This document shows, one piece after another, positions 1 to 7,427 of a stretch of DNA of 22,562 bases (positions are counted from its first letter, which is position 1; every line of letters starts with the position of its first letter). Origin of the DNA: a virus; the IMG/VR virus record IMGVR_UViG_3300009158_000219, positions 1 through 22,562 of that record. One strand, 5' to 3'. The notes under the pieces were generated by a model that saw only the letters and a list, made by a program, of their open reading frames with translations, ran no database searches and had not been told where the DNA came from. The translations under genes and the position numbers were made by a program.

Positions 1-848
1 GCGGGTTTAATATATCCAAATGTTGTATCCATCTTGGGAGCAATTCCTGCTTCCTCATGAAAGAAGTATTTTACTGGACCCCCTACACCATTTGTTGGAT
101 CTTTCTCAAAAGACATACCTTGCATAGTTCCTTTTAAACCTGCTTCAGTTTTTCTGTCTCCTTTTCTGACCTCAATCTTTTGTTGCCACATCATTACTTT
201 GTCTGGAGACATTGGACGGTACCATGCTGTATGCTCATTTAAGAAAGCTGCATATTCAGATAAGAATTTCCAAGTACCTTTCTCATTAATGTAATCTTTA
301 AGTGATGCACCCATCTTTAGAGTAACACCGGCCTCAAACCATAACTGATTAATAAGTTTACCTGCATGAAAATAGCTCGAAGCGATTTGGCGTTTTTTCA
401 AAATAGCTACGTGCATGTAGTTTATCTCTGCAAGTATTTCATATAACGCCATGTGATATTGTGCATCTCTTATCTTAGCAAATCCAAATTTTTGCTCCTC
501 CTTATCAAAGATAGGTAAGAAGTTTAACCACATGTAATAATCCCTGGTAAGGTACCATGTATTAGCTTTATCTTTAATGATGAGCCCTAATCTACATTTA
601 GCTTTCTGGTCATCCCAGTAGTTAATATAGTCTTTAGATTTAAATGGAGCAATACAATATACTTTATTTCTATTGAATCTTGTAGACTCAGAATTAAATA
701 GCTGATTACTTATCTCATTAAAATTATACTGACCCGGTTCTTTAAATATAGATAAGACAAAGTCACCAAAGTCTTTTCTAGATTCAAAAGATGTAGTAGT
801 CCAAGTACCATTATCCCAAGTAGGTATATCTGAATATATATTTTCCAT
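1..848 (-). CDS. Terminase large subunit, N-terminal part (runs off left edge)
   Basis: The first 282 residues of a large phage protein that continues beyond the window. I read it as TerL, the motor ATPase/nuclease that pumps DNA into the prohead. An ATPase-like P-loop region, VAILKKRQIASS (about residues 147-158), sits where TerL proteins have their Walker A variant. KYFFHEEAG (260-268) fits a Walker B strand followed by catalytic glutamate. The spacing of about 110 residues between them suits TerL, and crAss-like terminases have similar motifs. The nuclease domain would lie outside the window. The ATG at 848 comes one base after the stop of the upstream gene, so it is probably the last or near-last gene of the operon that begins near 4.7 kb. 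The family call rests on motifs only. Confidence 0.8.
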   Translation of the reverse strand, partial: MENIYSDIPTWDNGTWTTTSFESRKDFGDFVLSIFKEPGQYNFNEISNQLFNSESTRFNRNKVYCIAPFKSKDYINYWDDQKAKCRLGLIIKDKANTWYLTRDYYMWLNFLPIFDKEEQKFGFAKIRDAQYHMALYEILAEINYMHVAILKKRQIASSYFHAGKLINQLWFEAGVTLKMGASLKDYINEKGTWKFLSEYAAFLNEHTAWYRPMSPDKVMMWQQKIEVRKGDRKTEAGLKGTMQGMSFEKDPTNGVGGPVKYFFHEEAGIAPKMDTTFGYIKP

Positions 849-849
849 G

Positions 850-1182
850 TTACTTGTTTATTGGTTCATTAATAAAGTTATATAATTCATCCGCAATCCA
901 TCCACCTAAATATGCTTGAGGTTCATCATTATCAAGATCAAGTTTTATATTTCTACTTTTAAAAATATTATTTACTAGATGTATTATTTCATGCATTAAT
1001 GTAGATTCTTTAATTACTGAAAATGCTAATATAAACTGATCCTTTTCTTCAACATCAAACACAACTGCATCATAGTCATTTGGATTAAAGTTTAAATTAT
1101 ATTTATCTTTTACATGTGATAACTCACCATATATAAATATAATCTTTCCTCCATAGATAGGTATTTTTATTTCTTTTTCCAT
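850..1182 (-). CDS. Small HExxH-type putative metallopeptidase-like protein
   Basis: A protein of 110 residues if it starts at the ATG at 1182, which follows the upstream stop with one base between; an ATG at 1194 would overlap that gene. It contains STLMHEIIHLVNN, a classical HExxH zinc signature, and about 20 residues later DNDEPQAYLGGW, where the glutamate could be the third zinc ligand as in gluzincins. There is no signal peptide or membrane segment, so it would act in the cytoplasm or the virion. It lies directly before TerL in the packaging operon. Whether it is an active peptidase (for example in capsid maturation) or only keeps the fold is unknown. Confidence 0.55.
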   Translation of the reverse strand: MEKEIKIPIYGGKIIFIYGELSHVKDKYNLNFNPNDYDAVVFDVEEKDQFILAFSVIKESTLMHEIIHLVNNIFKSRNIKLDLDNDEPQAYLGGWIADELYNFINEPINK

Positions 1183-1183
1183 C

Positions 1184-1699
1184 TTATTGATCATAAGCCA
1201 TACCTATACCTCCACGTACTTTACTAGATTGCTCATCCTGTAAGTCTTTATATACACCTTTGAATGAAGCTCTAATCTGATCAAAGTTTTTAGCTGCTGC
1301 AATTAATGAATTTATATTTCCATCTCTACCTGCACTAATGGTTGTAGTTTCCATATATCTAGCTAATCTATCTAACATACTTCCTATACCTTTGTATGCT
1401 CTTGATGTAGGTGTGCTATACATATCTTCACAGAATTTTAATGCTTGTCTGATGGCATCATCTTCTGTAGAAAAATCTGCTTCTATTTCCTCTATAATAA
1501 TTTCTTCTTTATCTATCTCAGGAGTATGGAAGAATGGATTAGAATCTGGATTAGGACAAGTCATATAAAACAAGTACTGATATACCTTAAGGTGATTATC
1601 CGGATACTTTTCCATTATGTTTTTAAGAGTACGTAGAGTATAACAGTGTTCTGTTGGTACTACTACTCCATTCTGTATGTCAAATAGTTTAGTATACAT
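1184..1699 (-). CDS. Conserved-looking phage protein of unknown function
   Basis: 171 residues, not recognised. The middle is acidic (IDKEEIIIEEIEADFSTEDD, about 83-102). The C-terminal half is helical and more basic, with DRLARYMETTT and IAAAKNFDQIRASFKGVYKD. It lies two genes upstream of TerL in the same operon, a place where a small terminase subunit could sit, and its helical, charged make-up would not contradict that. However, I see no clear DNA-binding motif, so this is only a positional guess. Confidence 0.6.
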   Translation of the reverse strand: MYTKLFDIQNGVVVPTEHCYTLRTLKNIMEKYPDNHLKVYQYLFYMTCPNPDSNPFFHTPEIDKEEIIIEEIEADFSTEDDAIRQALKFCEDMYSTPTSRAYKGIGSMLDRLARYMETTTISAGRDGNINSLIAAAKNFDQIRASFKGVYKDLQDEQSSKVRGGIGMAYDQ

Positions 1700-1700
1700 A

Positions 1701-1994
1701 TTAAAAAGGATTTATTACTTTTGGTTTAGACTTTATATTTAATAGTTTTTTTAAACCATCTATGAATCCAGTAGCAAGGTATGCATTAAAAAATAAATTT
1801 TCATTATTAACTACAACATACCCTTTTAAGTATATTTCATCACTTTCTGAATAGTTCCTAGTTAATTGTTTATTAGGTTTAATCTTTACAAGTATTTTAC
1901 CTTTATATCTAAATAATACTAAACCTGAATAACCTAATATAACTGTTCTACCTGGGTAGTTCTTGTCATAATGTCTTACTTGATAAAATTTCAT
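1701..1994 (-). CDS. Hypothetical protein, basic, beta-rich
   Basis: 97 residues, not recognised. It is rich in Tyr, Lys and beta-branched residues (TVILGYSGLVLFRYKGKILVKIKP), suggesting a small beta-barrel, and ends in a short basic tail. It sits two bases from its upstream neighbour, the PD-(D/E)XK protein, and one base from its downstream neighbour, so it is co-transcribed in the packaging operon. No membrane segment. Confidence 0.55.
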   Translation of the reverse strand: MKFYQVRHYDKNYPGRTVILGYSGLVLFRYKGKILVKIKPNKQLTRNYSESDEIYLKGYVVVNNENLFFNAYLATGFIDGLKKLLNIKSKPKVINPF

Positions 1995-1996
1995 AA

Positions 1997-2803
1997 TTAT
2001 AAGTTTTTTAAAATTGCTATTACTTCTTCTTTTAAATATGGCATCTCCATAGGTATTACCTGTTTGATTACAGGATCACCTCCGTCATCATATTTGGTAA
2101 TAGGATAACCATTATTATCTTCACCTTCTAATTCAAATAGTACATGGTGTATAAACATCTTTCCTGGTTTTAATCTAGGATTATGCTTTAACATAATATA
2201 CATGTAAATACTTAATTGTAATGCATAATGATTAAAGTTACAGTCATCTAAATGAGATACTGGTTCTTGTAGTTTATCACTGATACCATCCCAGTCTTTA
2301 TATGATTCTGTATCAATTTTTTTATTAGTTTTGTAATCTATGATATTTATTTTATCATTAACTACTTCAACTAAATCTGACTGACCACAAATACCTGCAG
2401 ATTTTAAAAACACCATATGCTCTGGATATACTCCAGGCTCTAACTTTTGTGAGGGTGCATATTTTAAGTTATCTATTTCAGGTACAGGAGGTATGATAGG
2501 TATTATAACACCATCAACTTCTAATGATGATAAACCACATAAATCAGCCTCTCTTTGGTTGTGATAATATGTACCTAATGTAGTAGCTCTTAATGCTTCA
2601 TCATCCCATATCTTAATGATATCTTCAGGTTTAATCCCATACCATTTAGACTTTTTATTCTTAGAAACCTTTTTAGCTACACCTTCTTTATCAAAATGTT
2701 TCTTAAGTTTTGATATAAGACTTGTTACACTAGTCCATTTGATTTGTTCTTCACCCTCAATACTAGTGTAACTGTGATCATCTGCTTTAAATACTATACT
2801 CAT
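1997..2803 (-). CDS. PD-(D/E)XK superfamily nuclease (RecB/Cas4-like fold)
   Basis: 268 residues. The order of motifs is that of RecB-like nucleases: TYYHNQREAD (78-87) with a candidate His81; VYPEHMV with Glu128; GQSDLVEV with Asp143; IIDYKTNKK with Asp156 and Lys158; and HYALQLSIYMY (192-202), the QxxxY motif. Proteins of this superfamily cleave DNA with two metal ions. Its place in an operon with TerL and an IHF-like protein suggests a role in processing or resolving phage DNA around packaging or recombination. Homologous nucleases are widespread in crAss-like phages. The start ATG overlaps the stop of the downstream-coordinate neighbour (ATGA), implying translational coupling. No catalytic residue appears to be missing. 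Confidence 0.85.
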   Translation of the reverse strand: MSIVFKADDHSYTSIEGEEQIKWTSVTSLISKLKKHFDKEGVAKKVSKNKKSKWYGIKPEDIIKIWDDEALRATTLGTYYHNQREADLCGLSSLEVDGVIIPIIPPVPEIDNLKYAPSQKLEPGVYPEHMVFLKSAGICGQSDLVEVVNDKINIIDYKTNKKIDTESYKDWDGISDKLQEPVSHLDDCNFNHYALQLSIYMYIMLKHNPRLKPGKMFIHHVLFELEGEDNNGYPITKYDDGGDPVIKQVIPMEMPYLKEEVIAILKNL

Positions 2804-3054
2804 TTTGCTAGTTGTTCTATTGCAAGTATTGCAATGTTATAATTATCTCTATCTTCTGATTTTAACATCATGATAAGACTATCTGATGTCTCTTTATTTA
2901 TCTTTTTTGTTTCAAGTAACCAGTTTACATAACCAACTGAATTTTCTACTGCAAAAAGATGATTAATCATATCTGCTCCACCTCTACCAGTATAAATGCG
3001 CATTTTTCTCTCAATCTTAGAAACACCGCCAGTTAAAAAATCTTCAAACTCCAT
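2800..3054 (-). CDS. Small hypothetical protein
   Basis: 84 residues from the ATG at 3054, one base after the stop of the preceding gene; a longer reading would start at TTG and overlap that gene. Not recognised. It looks mostly helical (MINHLFAVENSVGYVNWLL, then ETSDSLIMMLKSEDRD). It overlaps the nuclease gene by four bases, so the two are probably translationally coupled, and it may be a partner or regulator of the nuclease. Confidence 0.55.
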   Translation of the reverse strand: MEFEDFLTGGVSKIERKMRIYTGRGGADMINHLFAVENSVGYVNWLLETKKINKETSDSLIMMLKSEDRDNYNIAILAIEQLAK

Positions 3055-3055
3055 A

Positions 3056-3397
3056 CTATTCAACATTATCAATTATTTCTTTAGCTAATATTACAGATGC
3101 TTCATCATTTGACTCTAGCATCTTTTTTAAGTTCTCACACTCTTCTGAATCTAGTTTATTCTCAAGTTGAATAATGCGTATACTCTGCTTATATATTTTT
3201 AACTCAAGTTTATCAACAAATGAATCATTATAGTATGATATTCTAGAACTAATGATGCCACCATCTGCAAATGAACTACCACTTGCAATTGAATAATCAC
3301 TTGCAATTGAATAATCACCACTTGCTGTACTATTTATATCCATACCATTACTACCAATATGATTATCAGTAATTGAATTTATAACCCATTCTCCCAT
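3056..3397 (-). CDS. Hypothetical protein with Ser/Asp repeats and a C-terminal coiled coil
   Basis: 113 residues, not recognised. Residues 20-50 are low complexity, with a duplicated DYSIAS unit that comes from an exact 18-bp tandem repeat. About residues 60-110 form a charged helical region with heptad-like spacing (DKLELKIYKQSIRIIQLENK), likely a short coiled coil. The stop is one base before the start of the next gene. Function unknown. Confidence 0.5.
   Translation of the reverse strand: MGEWVINSITDNHIGSNGMDINSTASGDYSIASDYSIASGSSFADGGIISSRISYYNDSFVDKLELKIYKQSIRIIQLENKLDSEECENLKKMLESNDEASVILAKEIIDNVE
3281..3316. repeat. Exact 18-bp tandem duplication inside a coding region
   Basis: The unit acttgcaattgaataatc occurs twice without a mismatch, and a partial third copy (accacttgc) follows. 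The unit length is a multiple of three, so the reading frame is kept and the hexapeptide DYSIAS is duplicated. It is probably a slippage product that could vary in copy number. Confidence 0.9.
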
Positions 3398-3399
3398 AA

Positions 3400-3699
3400 T
3401 TATAATAAATTAAGTTTATCTTCTTCTTCTTCTGTAAGTACTGCATGCCATCTTAAGTCTGGACACTCAGCAGATAGTGCTCTTAACTTAATACCTAATG
3501 AACATCCACATAGATTACAACAAGGTTGTGTACCTGGTACAACACATGATGATCCCTCATCATCTCTTCTCACACATGAATTGCATAATTTTAATCTTTG
3601 AGTTGCAATTTCTTCTACAAACTCATCTCTAATTACAGAGTTTATTACACCCTCCATAATTTGTTTTCTATTCTTCCAAATCTTTGCTAGTCTTCCCAT
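3400..3699 (-). CDS. Cysteine-rich putative zinc-binding protein
   Basis: 99 residues. The pattern is CNSC at about residues 39-42, then C (52), CC (60-61), CGC (64-66) and C (78), with a conserved-looking ECPDLRWH near the end. This suggests one or two zinc ribbons. The N-terminus is basic (MGRLAKIWKNRKQIM). The first ATG overlaps the end of the IHF-like gene by 32 bases; a second ATG at 3657 would avoid this but would remove the basic region. The operon context of DNA-binding and packaging genes suggests nucleic-acid contact. The exact family is unknown. Confidence 0.6.
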   Translation of the reverse strand: MGRLAKIWKNRKQIMEGVINSVIRDEFVEEIATQRLKLCNSCVRRDDEGSSCVVPGTQPCCNLCGCSLGIKLRALSAECPDLRWHAVLTEEEEDKLNLL

Positions 3700-4057
3700 C
3701 TGCCTTATCTTTTAAAAATTTATTCTTTAACTCTTTCTCTTGTTGTAGTACCAACTTGATTGCATTCATCTTCTCAAGTTTACTCTCAATATTTTTTTTA
3801 TTAAAGTAATTACTAAATGTTTTAGTATCTGCTTTTTCCATTCTAGAGTTATATTTATTGAGTAGACCATCTATAGTTCTTTCTTTTACTACTAGTTGAC
3901 CTAATCCATCAATATTAATTCTAGTATAACTTAAATCACTTAAAAGTTTTCTTACTTCTTTGTAATAAAAAGTCATAAAAGCATCTATTAATGATTCTGG
4001 TAAATCTAAATCTTCAGCAACTTGCTTATATAATACTTTAGGTTTCTTTGGAATCAT
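3668..4057 (-). CDS. IHF/HU-like DNA-binding protein
   Basis: 129 residues. The N-terminal 55 residues follow the HU/IHF layout: a helix, VAEDLDLPESLIDAFMTF, like the paired N-terminal helices of HU; then EVRKLLSDLSYTRINIDGLGQLVVKER, which matches the turn into the first beta strands (compare the GFGxF segment). The DNA-embracing arm seems diverged and is followed by a charged helical tail rich in Lys and Glu. Crassvirales genomes commonly carry IHF-like genes, some in the virion or early operons. A role in DNA bending during packaging or transcription is inferred. It overlaps the gene upstream by four bases. Confidence 0.6.
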   Translation of the reverse strand: MIPKKPKVLYKQVAEDLDLPESLIDAFMTFYYKEVRKLLSDLSYTRINIDGLGQLVVKERTIDGLLNKYNSRMEKADTKTFSNYFNKKNIESKLEKMNAIKLVLQQEKELKNKFLKDKADGKTSKDLEE

Positions 4058-4416
4058 TTGCCTAAAAACTTATAATCTAATAATATATCACCTTCAGTTT
4101 GTACTTTTAAACTTGGGTTTAATTTAATCATTTTTTTATCATCATCTTCTTTAATCACCAGTTGACTTTTCATTGCTTTATTTACAGCATTTCTAACAGT
4201 TTGTGGAGATTTAAAAATCATATGTTCATCTGATGATGCATCATAACAAAAATGAGTCAATTCAATAGGTCCTGTCATGCTCAATAATGTTAAACAGTTT
4301 AAGTCAGATTCACTCACTGCTATACGATTAATATAACAGTGAGATAAAATCTGAAACTTTACAATTTCCCATTTAGGCATCACAGCACGTTTCTGTACTT
4401 GTATTACTAATGCCAT
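4054..4416 (-). CDS. Putative winged-helix DNA-binding protein
   Basis: 120 residues. The middle looks like a helix-turn-helix, SPQTVRNAVNKAMKSQLVI (about 70-88): a recognition-type helix after a Pro-led turn, followed by a beta wing (KEDDDKKMIKLNP). Upstream are helices with LNCLTLLSMTGPIELTHFC. It starts six bases after the stop of the first operon gene and overlaps the IHF-like gene. It may be a replication or packaging DNA-recognition factor or a regulator. The fold is inferred from pattern only. Confidence 0.5.
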   Translation of the reverse strand: MALVIQVQKRAVMPKWEIVKFQILSHCYINRIAVSESDLNCLTLLSMTGPIELTHFCYDASSDEHMIFKSPQTVRNAVNKAMKSQLVIKEDDDKKMIKLNPSLKVQTEGDILLDYKFLGK

Positions 4417-4422
4417 ATCTAA

Positions 4423-4704
4423 TTATTTTTGTCCTTGCTCAGGGATGTTTGGGGAATTATCAATGTCATGATCAGCACCTGTAACTTGCTCTTTTTGCTC
4501 TTGTGCCATCATTGCATACTGATATTGAATTGAAGTTCTTTTAAATCTTGCTTCATCTATTTCACACAATGCTTTCTCATATTCTGCTTGTGCTTTTAAA
4601 TAAGGCAAAGACTCTGTGTAAAACTTCATCATTTGTTCTTTTTTTTCAGCTAACTCTTCTGCTGTTAACTCTACTTCTGGCTCTTGTTGGTTTACATTTT
4701 CCAT
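4423..4704 (-). CDS. Coiled-coil hypothetical protein, first gene of the packaging operon
   Basis: 93 residues, Glu/Gln/Lys-rich and almost all helical from about residue 14 to 75 (AEELAEKKEQMMKFYTESL, then KALCEIDEARFKRTSIQYQ), with a disordered polar tail. Not recognised, although the amino-acid pattern resembles small helical proteins I associate with crAss-like phage structural operons. It is the first gene after the promoter at 4727-4758, with a leader of about 20 bases. Confidence 0.55.
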   Translation of the reverse strand: MENVNQQEPEVELTAEELAEKKEQMMKFYTESLPYLKAQAEYEKALCEIDEARFKRTSIQYQYAMMAQEQKEQVTGADHDIDNSPNIPEQGQK

Positions 4705-4726
4705 TTTATATAAATTTATGTTTATA

Positions 4727-4758
4727 CAAATATACCCTGTTGTTTTAAACTTTACAAA
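4727..4758 (-). promoter_or_regulatory. Bacteroidota-type promoter for the packaging operon
   Basis: On the minus strand, TTTG (4755-4758), a 20-bp spacer, then TATATTTG (4727-4734). This matches the Bacteroidota primary sigma consensus, TTTG-N19-21-TAnnTTTG, exactly. The predicted start lies about 7 bases further and gives a leader of about 20 bases to the gene at 4704. This is the best promoter match I found in the window. Confidence 0.75.
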
Positions 4759-4802
4759 TTTATTTAATAATATTAATTTAAACTTTATATTAGTTTAAAT
4801 AT

Positions 4803-4810
4803 TATATTTG
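4803..4810 (+). promoter_or_regulatory. Possible -7 box for the HNH endonuclease gene
   Basis: TATATTTG fits the Bacteroidota -7 box and lies about 22 bases before the ATG of the HNH gene. The expected -33 position has no TTTG, so the site is weaker than the divergent promoter next to it. Confidence 0.4.
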
Positions 4811-4832
4811 TAAGAATATAAATTTAAACATT

Positions 4833-5306
4833 ATGAAAAATTGTAGATATTGTAAAAAAGATTTGAATCATATATGCTTTCCTAAAAATAAAGCTACTAA
4901 AGATGGACTATCCTATTATTGTAAAGGTTGTTCTGTAAAAAAAACTATGGAATCTAGAAATAGAGAAAAAACTATAAACCCTTTAACTGGTAAAACTAAT
5001 TATAAAAAAAAATACTATGAATACCCCGTAAATAGTAAGGAATACATTAAAAATAACATATTAAAGAAAAAATATAATATTACATTAAACATTTATAATC
5101 AAATGCTAATTGATCAAAATAATACATGTGCAATATGTAATAGACACGCTGATGAATTACCTAAAAAGTTAGATGTAGATCATGACCATATTACTGGAAA
5201 AGTAAGAGGTTTATTATGCGGTAAATGTAATATGGGAATTGGTTATTTTCAAGATGATATCAATATTATAAATAAAGCTTTACTTTATATTACTCATACT
5301 AAATAA
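4833..5306 (+). CDS. HNH endonuclease, endonuclease VII type (probable free-standing homing endonuclease)
   Basis: 157 residues. An N-terminal zinc knuckle has C4-C7 and C30-C33, followed by a Lys-rich linker. The nuclease core is CAIC (99-102), LDVDHDHITGKVRGLLCGKC (113-132) with the catalytic DHDH around 116-119, and then N133. This is the endonuclease VII (recombination endonuclease) subgroup of HNH proteins, which cut DNA and are often carried by selfish homing genes in phages. It is the only plus-strand gene among minus-strand genes, sits exactly between two operons, is very AT-rich and has its own weak promoter. All of this fits a mobile insertion rather than a core gene. Confidence 0.85.
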   Translation: MKNCRYCKKDLNHICFPKNKATKDGLSYYCKGCSVKKTMESRNREKTINPLTGKTNYKKKYYEYPVNSKEYIKNNILKKKYNITLNIYNQMLIDQNNTCAICNRHADELPKKLDVDHDHITGKVRGLLCGKCNMGIGYFQDDINIINKALLYITHTK

Positions 5307-5328
5307 GTTTAAACTTTAATTATTTAAA

Positions 5329-5360
5329 CAAAAAAAACTCAGACCTTATAAGTCTGAGTT
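5329..5360 (-). terminator. Intrinsic terminator of the lysis operon
   Basis: Perfect 9-bp stem AACTCAGAC/GTCTGAGTT (5336-5344 and 5352-5360) with a 7-base loop. On the minus strand it runs into a T tract; on the plus strand no T tract follows, so it serves the minus-strand genes to its right. Confidence 0.85.
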
Positions 5361-5381
5361 AAACATGTATTATGGAACGTG

Positions 5382-5540
5382 TTATCTATTTTTGATAGTA
5401 AAATTTAAAACTGTAAGCATATAAAAACATCTATCTATATCCATTTCTATTGTAAAAATATCTACTATACCTATTCTTATTTTTACACAAACCTTATCCC
5501 ATTGTTTATGCTTTATTGTCCAAGCATTTCTTACTTTCAT
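5382..5540 (-). CDS. Small hypothetical protein, last gene of the lysis operon
   Basis: 52 residues, starting six bases after the stop of the M15 peptidase gene and ending about 20 bases before the terminator. The protein begins MKVRNAWTIKHKQWDKV and continues with alternating hydrophobic residues (VKIRIGIVDIFTIEMDID), suggesting beta strands. Not recognised. Position and spacing support it as a real gene. Confidence 0.5.
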   Translation of the reverse strand: MKVRNAWTIKHKQWDKVCVKIRIGIVDIFTIEMDIDRCFYMLTVLNFTIKNR

Positions 5541-5546
5541 ATTAAC

Positions 5547-6008
5547 TTATTTTGTTTTTCTAATATAAGGCAGATAAGTTGATTTACCATTTTTCTTAAC
5601 CATTCTTAATACCTCTTTACGATTTCTACTTGCTCTATAAGAAATATGAAACCAGTCTGCTTCATCTTCTGTACCACCTTCAAAAATCATTTGATCAAAA
5701 GTAATATTATCTATTATCCACTCAAATAATTCTCTATCATGTAAATCTAAATCCATTGCTTCCCCAAAACAATGTTGAGATGTAGATGATGAACCCGGTA
5801 TTGCTTTATTTAATCCTGCACTTCTATATCCAGAATTAATTCTAATAGCTTTACCTACATGATCTCTAATTGGTTCAAATACATTAAGTGCTAATTTTTT
5901 AGCATTTTCTAAATGTACAGAATTTACAATTGTGTTATCAATACCTTTTGCTTTAGCAGTATTAGAATCACAAAATTCTTTTAATGTTACATGTTCACTT
6001 AATTGCAT
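5547..6008 (-). CDS. M15-family D-Ala-D-Ala carboxypeptidase-like endolysin
   Basis: 153 residues, close to the usual length of single-domain M15A phage peptidases. INSGYRSAGLN (57-67), SQHCFGEAMDLDL (77-89) and WFHIS (119-123) give the zinc site His79, Asp86 and His121. Such enzymes cleave peptide cross-bridges in peptidoglycan; here it would lyse the host or open the wall at infection. There is no signal peptide, so it would need the nearby holin-like proteins for release, or be virion-borne. It lies just downstream of the permuted NlpC/P60 hydrolase, forming a two-enzyme lysis set. Confidence 0.88.
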   Translation of the reverse strand: MQLSEHVTLKEFCDSNTAKAKGIDNTIVNSVHLENAKKLALNVFEPIRDHVGKAIRINSGYRSAGLNKAIPGSSSTSQHCFGEAMDLDLHDRELFEWIIDNITFDQMIFEGGTEDEADWFHISYRASRNRKEVLRMVKKNGKSTYLPYIRKTK

Positions 6009-6025
6009 AATGTTTGATTTTACTG

Positions 6026-6517
6026 TTATATAATTATTTTATAAAAAAAATTAGCTTTACACCAGTCATAAAGATCTTGTGGTGAAAACTTGTATGCTTT
6101 TTCTACACCGTATACCCAAGCTACGTATTCTGAACAATACATTTTCTTTTCTGTATCTCCTTTTTCAAGCCATTTACCTGTTACTAACTTAATTGGTTGT
6201 TTTACAAGTAATCCTTCAAAGTCATATGCTGTATGTCCTACTTTTGTAAGAGCTCTTTGTGCAAATGTTTTTTCATTTACTAAATCAGATGATCTATGTA
6301 CTGTAATATCATAATCATACATATCTAACCACTCACTCCATGGTCTCAAGTTTACGCCATCTTTTTGTGCATCTATTATATATGGTTGACCCCATATTTC
6401 TATAAATAGTGCGGTATGACTAAATTCAGATTTAGTAGCTTTTTTAATTAATCTACTAATTAATCTTTTTCCACTACAATGTAGTATGTCTCCTGTTTTT
6501 AATGCTGTAGGATTCAT
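6026..6517 (-). CDS. Permuted NlpC/P60 (YiiX/YaeF-like) cysteine hydrolase
   Basis: 163 residues from the ATG at 6517, which lies just after the upstream stop; an ATG at 6544 would overlap that gene. The catalytic order is permuted, with His first: LKTGDILHCSG at the start, EFSHTALFIE with His34, and MYCSEYVAWVY with Cys128 near the C-terminus. This is typical of papain-like YiiX-type amidases or peptidases. Likely roles are cleavage of peptidoglycan peptides or of lipid-linked amides. The location between membrane proteins and the M15 peptidase points to lysis. No transmembrane segment. Confidence 0.8.
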   Translation of the reverse strand: MNPTALKTGDILHCSGKRLISRLIKKATKSEFSHTALFIEIWGQPYIIDAQKDGVNLRPWSEWLDMYDYDITVHRSSDLVNEKTFAQRALTKVGHTAYDFEGLLVKQPIKLVTGKWLEKGDTEKKMYCSEYVAWVYGVEKAYKFSPQDLYDWCKANFFYKIII

Positions 6518-6522
6518 TGTTA

Positions 6523-6831
6523 TTATTTTTCTTTCATTTGACATTTAATCATTTCTCCAAATGCATCAGATAGTTTAGAGAGTTGTAATGCCATATTTGT
6601 AATTTCTTGTTGAGTTGTTTCTTGCATCATCTGGTATTTAAGTTTGTGTTCTTGTTCAAGTAACTCAAGTTTTCCTTTTAATTTACCATGATAATCACTG
6701 TGTTTTTGAAAATCATTTTTAAAATCATTTACACTGTTTTTAATATCCTTATAAGCATTGTTTATTAAAGAGCCAATAATTGTTAATATTGTTCCTAAAA
6801 TAAATAAACCAATTGTAATTATTCCGTCCAT
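6523..6831 (-). CDS. Membrane-anchored coiled-coil protein of the lysis block
   Basis: 102 residues. An N-terminal hydrophobic segment (IITIGLFILGTILTIIGSLI, about 4-23) is followed by a long charged helix (about 27-100) with coiled-coil character. The topology of one membrane anchor and an extended coiled coil is that of some inner-membrane spanins or holin partners, but no family can be named. The predicted gene is preceded by an AT-rich gap of about 80 bases. Confidence 0.55.
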   Translation of the reverse strand: MDGIITIGLFILGTILTIIGSLINNAYKDIKNSVNDFKNDFQKHSDYHGKLKGKLELLEQEHKLKYQMMQETTQQEITNMALQLSKLSDAFGEMIKCQMKEK

Positions 6832-6909
6832 TACATTAAATTTTAAATTAAATATATTATATTTATAATATAATGAAAAAATACTACATTTTACATGTTT
6901 TTAATAAAC

Positions 6910-7113
6910 TTATTCAACAGTTAATTGTGATAAAGTTGCAGTTAATGAACCTGCTAAAAGTAAGTATCCACCAATTGATACAATTGTTGCTGGTAACATA
7001 ACAGGAGAAGCTGCTAATACACCACCAATAGTACCTGCAGCTATACCAATTTTTTGTATTTTTTTCCAGAATTTAGGAGTTTTACTACTCCATCTATTTT
7101 TAAGTGTTTCCAT
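6910..7113 (-). CDS. Small membrane protein, holin candidate
   Basis: 67 residues: a basic N-terminus (KNRWSSKTPKFWKKIQK), then two hydrophobic stretches (IGIAAGTIGGVLAASPVML and IVSIGGYLLLAGSLTATL). Length, two membrane segments and position next to two cell-wall hydrolases suit a holin or pinholin. No sequence family is recognised. Confidence 0.5.
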   Translation of the reverse strand: METLKNRWSSKTPKFWKKIQKIGIAAGTIGGVLAASPVMLPATIVSIGGYLLLAGSLTATLSQLTVE

Positions 7114-7118
7114 ATTTT

Positions 7119-7394
7119 TTATTTATTAGATTTATCATTAAATTGATAACCAAATACTACTAATACAATATTTTTTATTAATTCAAATAAATTATTAGAC
7201 ATTTCATCAGTTAAGAGTGGCGTTTTAAAAGATACAAGTTTATCAACCATAAAAAGCCCAAGCAATCCTGCAAGTAATAAAGATATAAATCTTGTTAACC
7301 ATGCTTTTTGATCTAAACCAGAATCAATCATTTTATTAAAGTACCAAACCCCTAAAGCTGTAAAACCTAAAGATAATAATACTCCAAATATCAT
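7119..7394 (-). CDS. Membrane protein, second holin candidate
   Basis: 91 residues. The ATG at 7394 is chosen because GGAGG lies 7 bases upstream (GGAGGTTATATAATG), an unusually strong Shine-Dalgarno sequence for this window; a longer frame from 7418 would bury it. Membrane segments are likely at about 2-17 (IFGVLLSLGFTALGVWYF), 37-53 (FISLLLAGLLGLFMV) and near the C-terminus (LIKNIVLVVFGY). Its place in the lysis block suggests a holin or holin-associated protein. Confidence 0.55.
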   Translation of the reverse strand: MIFGVLLSLGFTALGVWYFNKMIDSGLDQKAWLTRFISLLLAGLLGLFMVDKLVSFKTPLLTDEMSNNLFELIKNIVLVVFGYQFNDKSNK

Positions 7395-7427
7395 TATATA
7401 ACCTCCTTCAGCGTACATGATTTTTTA

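Noticed and set aside
1338-1636. Plus-strand frames opposite the 171-residue gene
   Set aside because: Antisense shadows; the minus-strand gene fits tightly in its operon.
3281-3316. CRISPR-like repeat
   Set aside because: Two adjacent copies without spacers inside a coding frame; a simple tandem duplication. I found no CRISPR array anywhere in the window.
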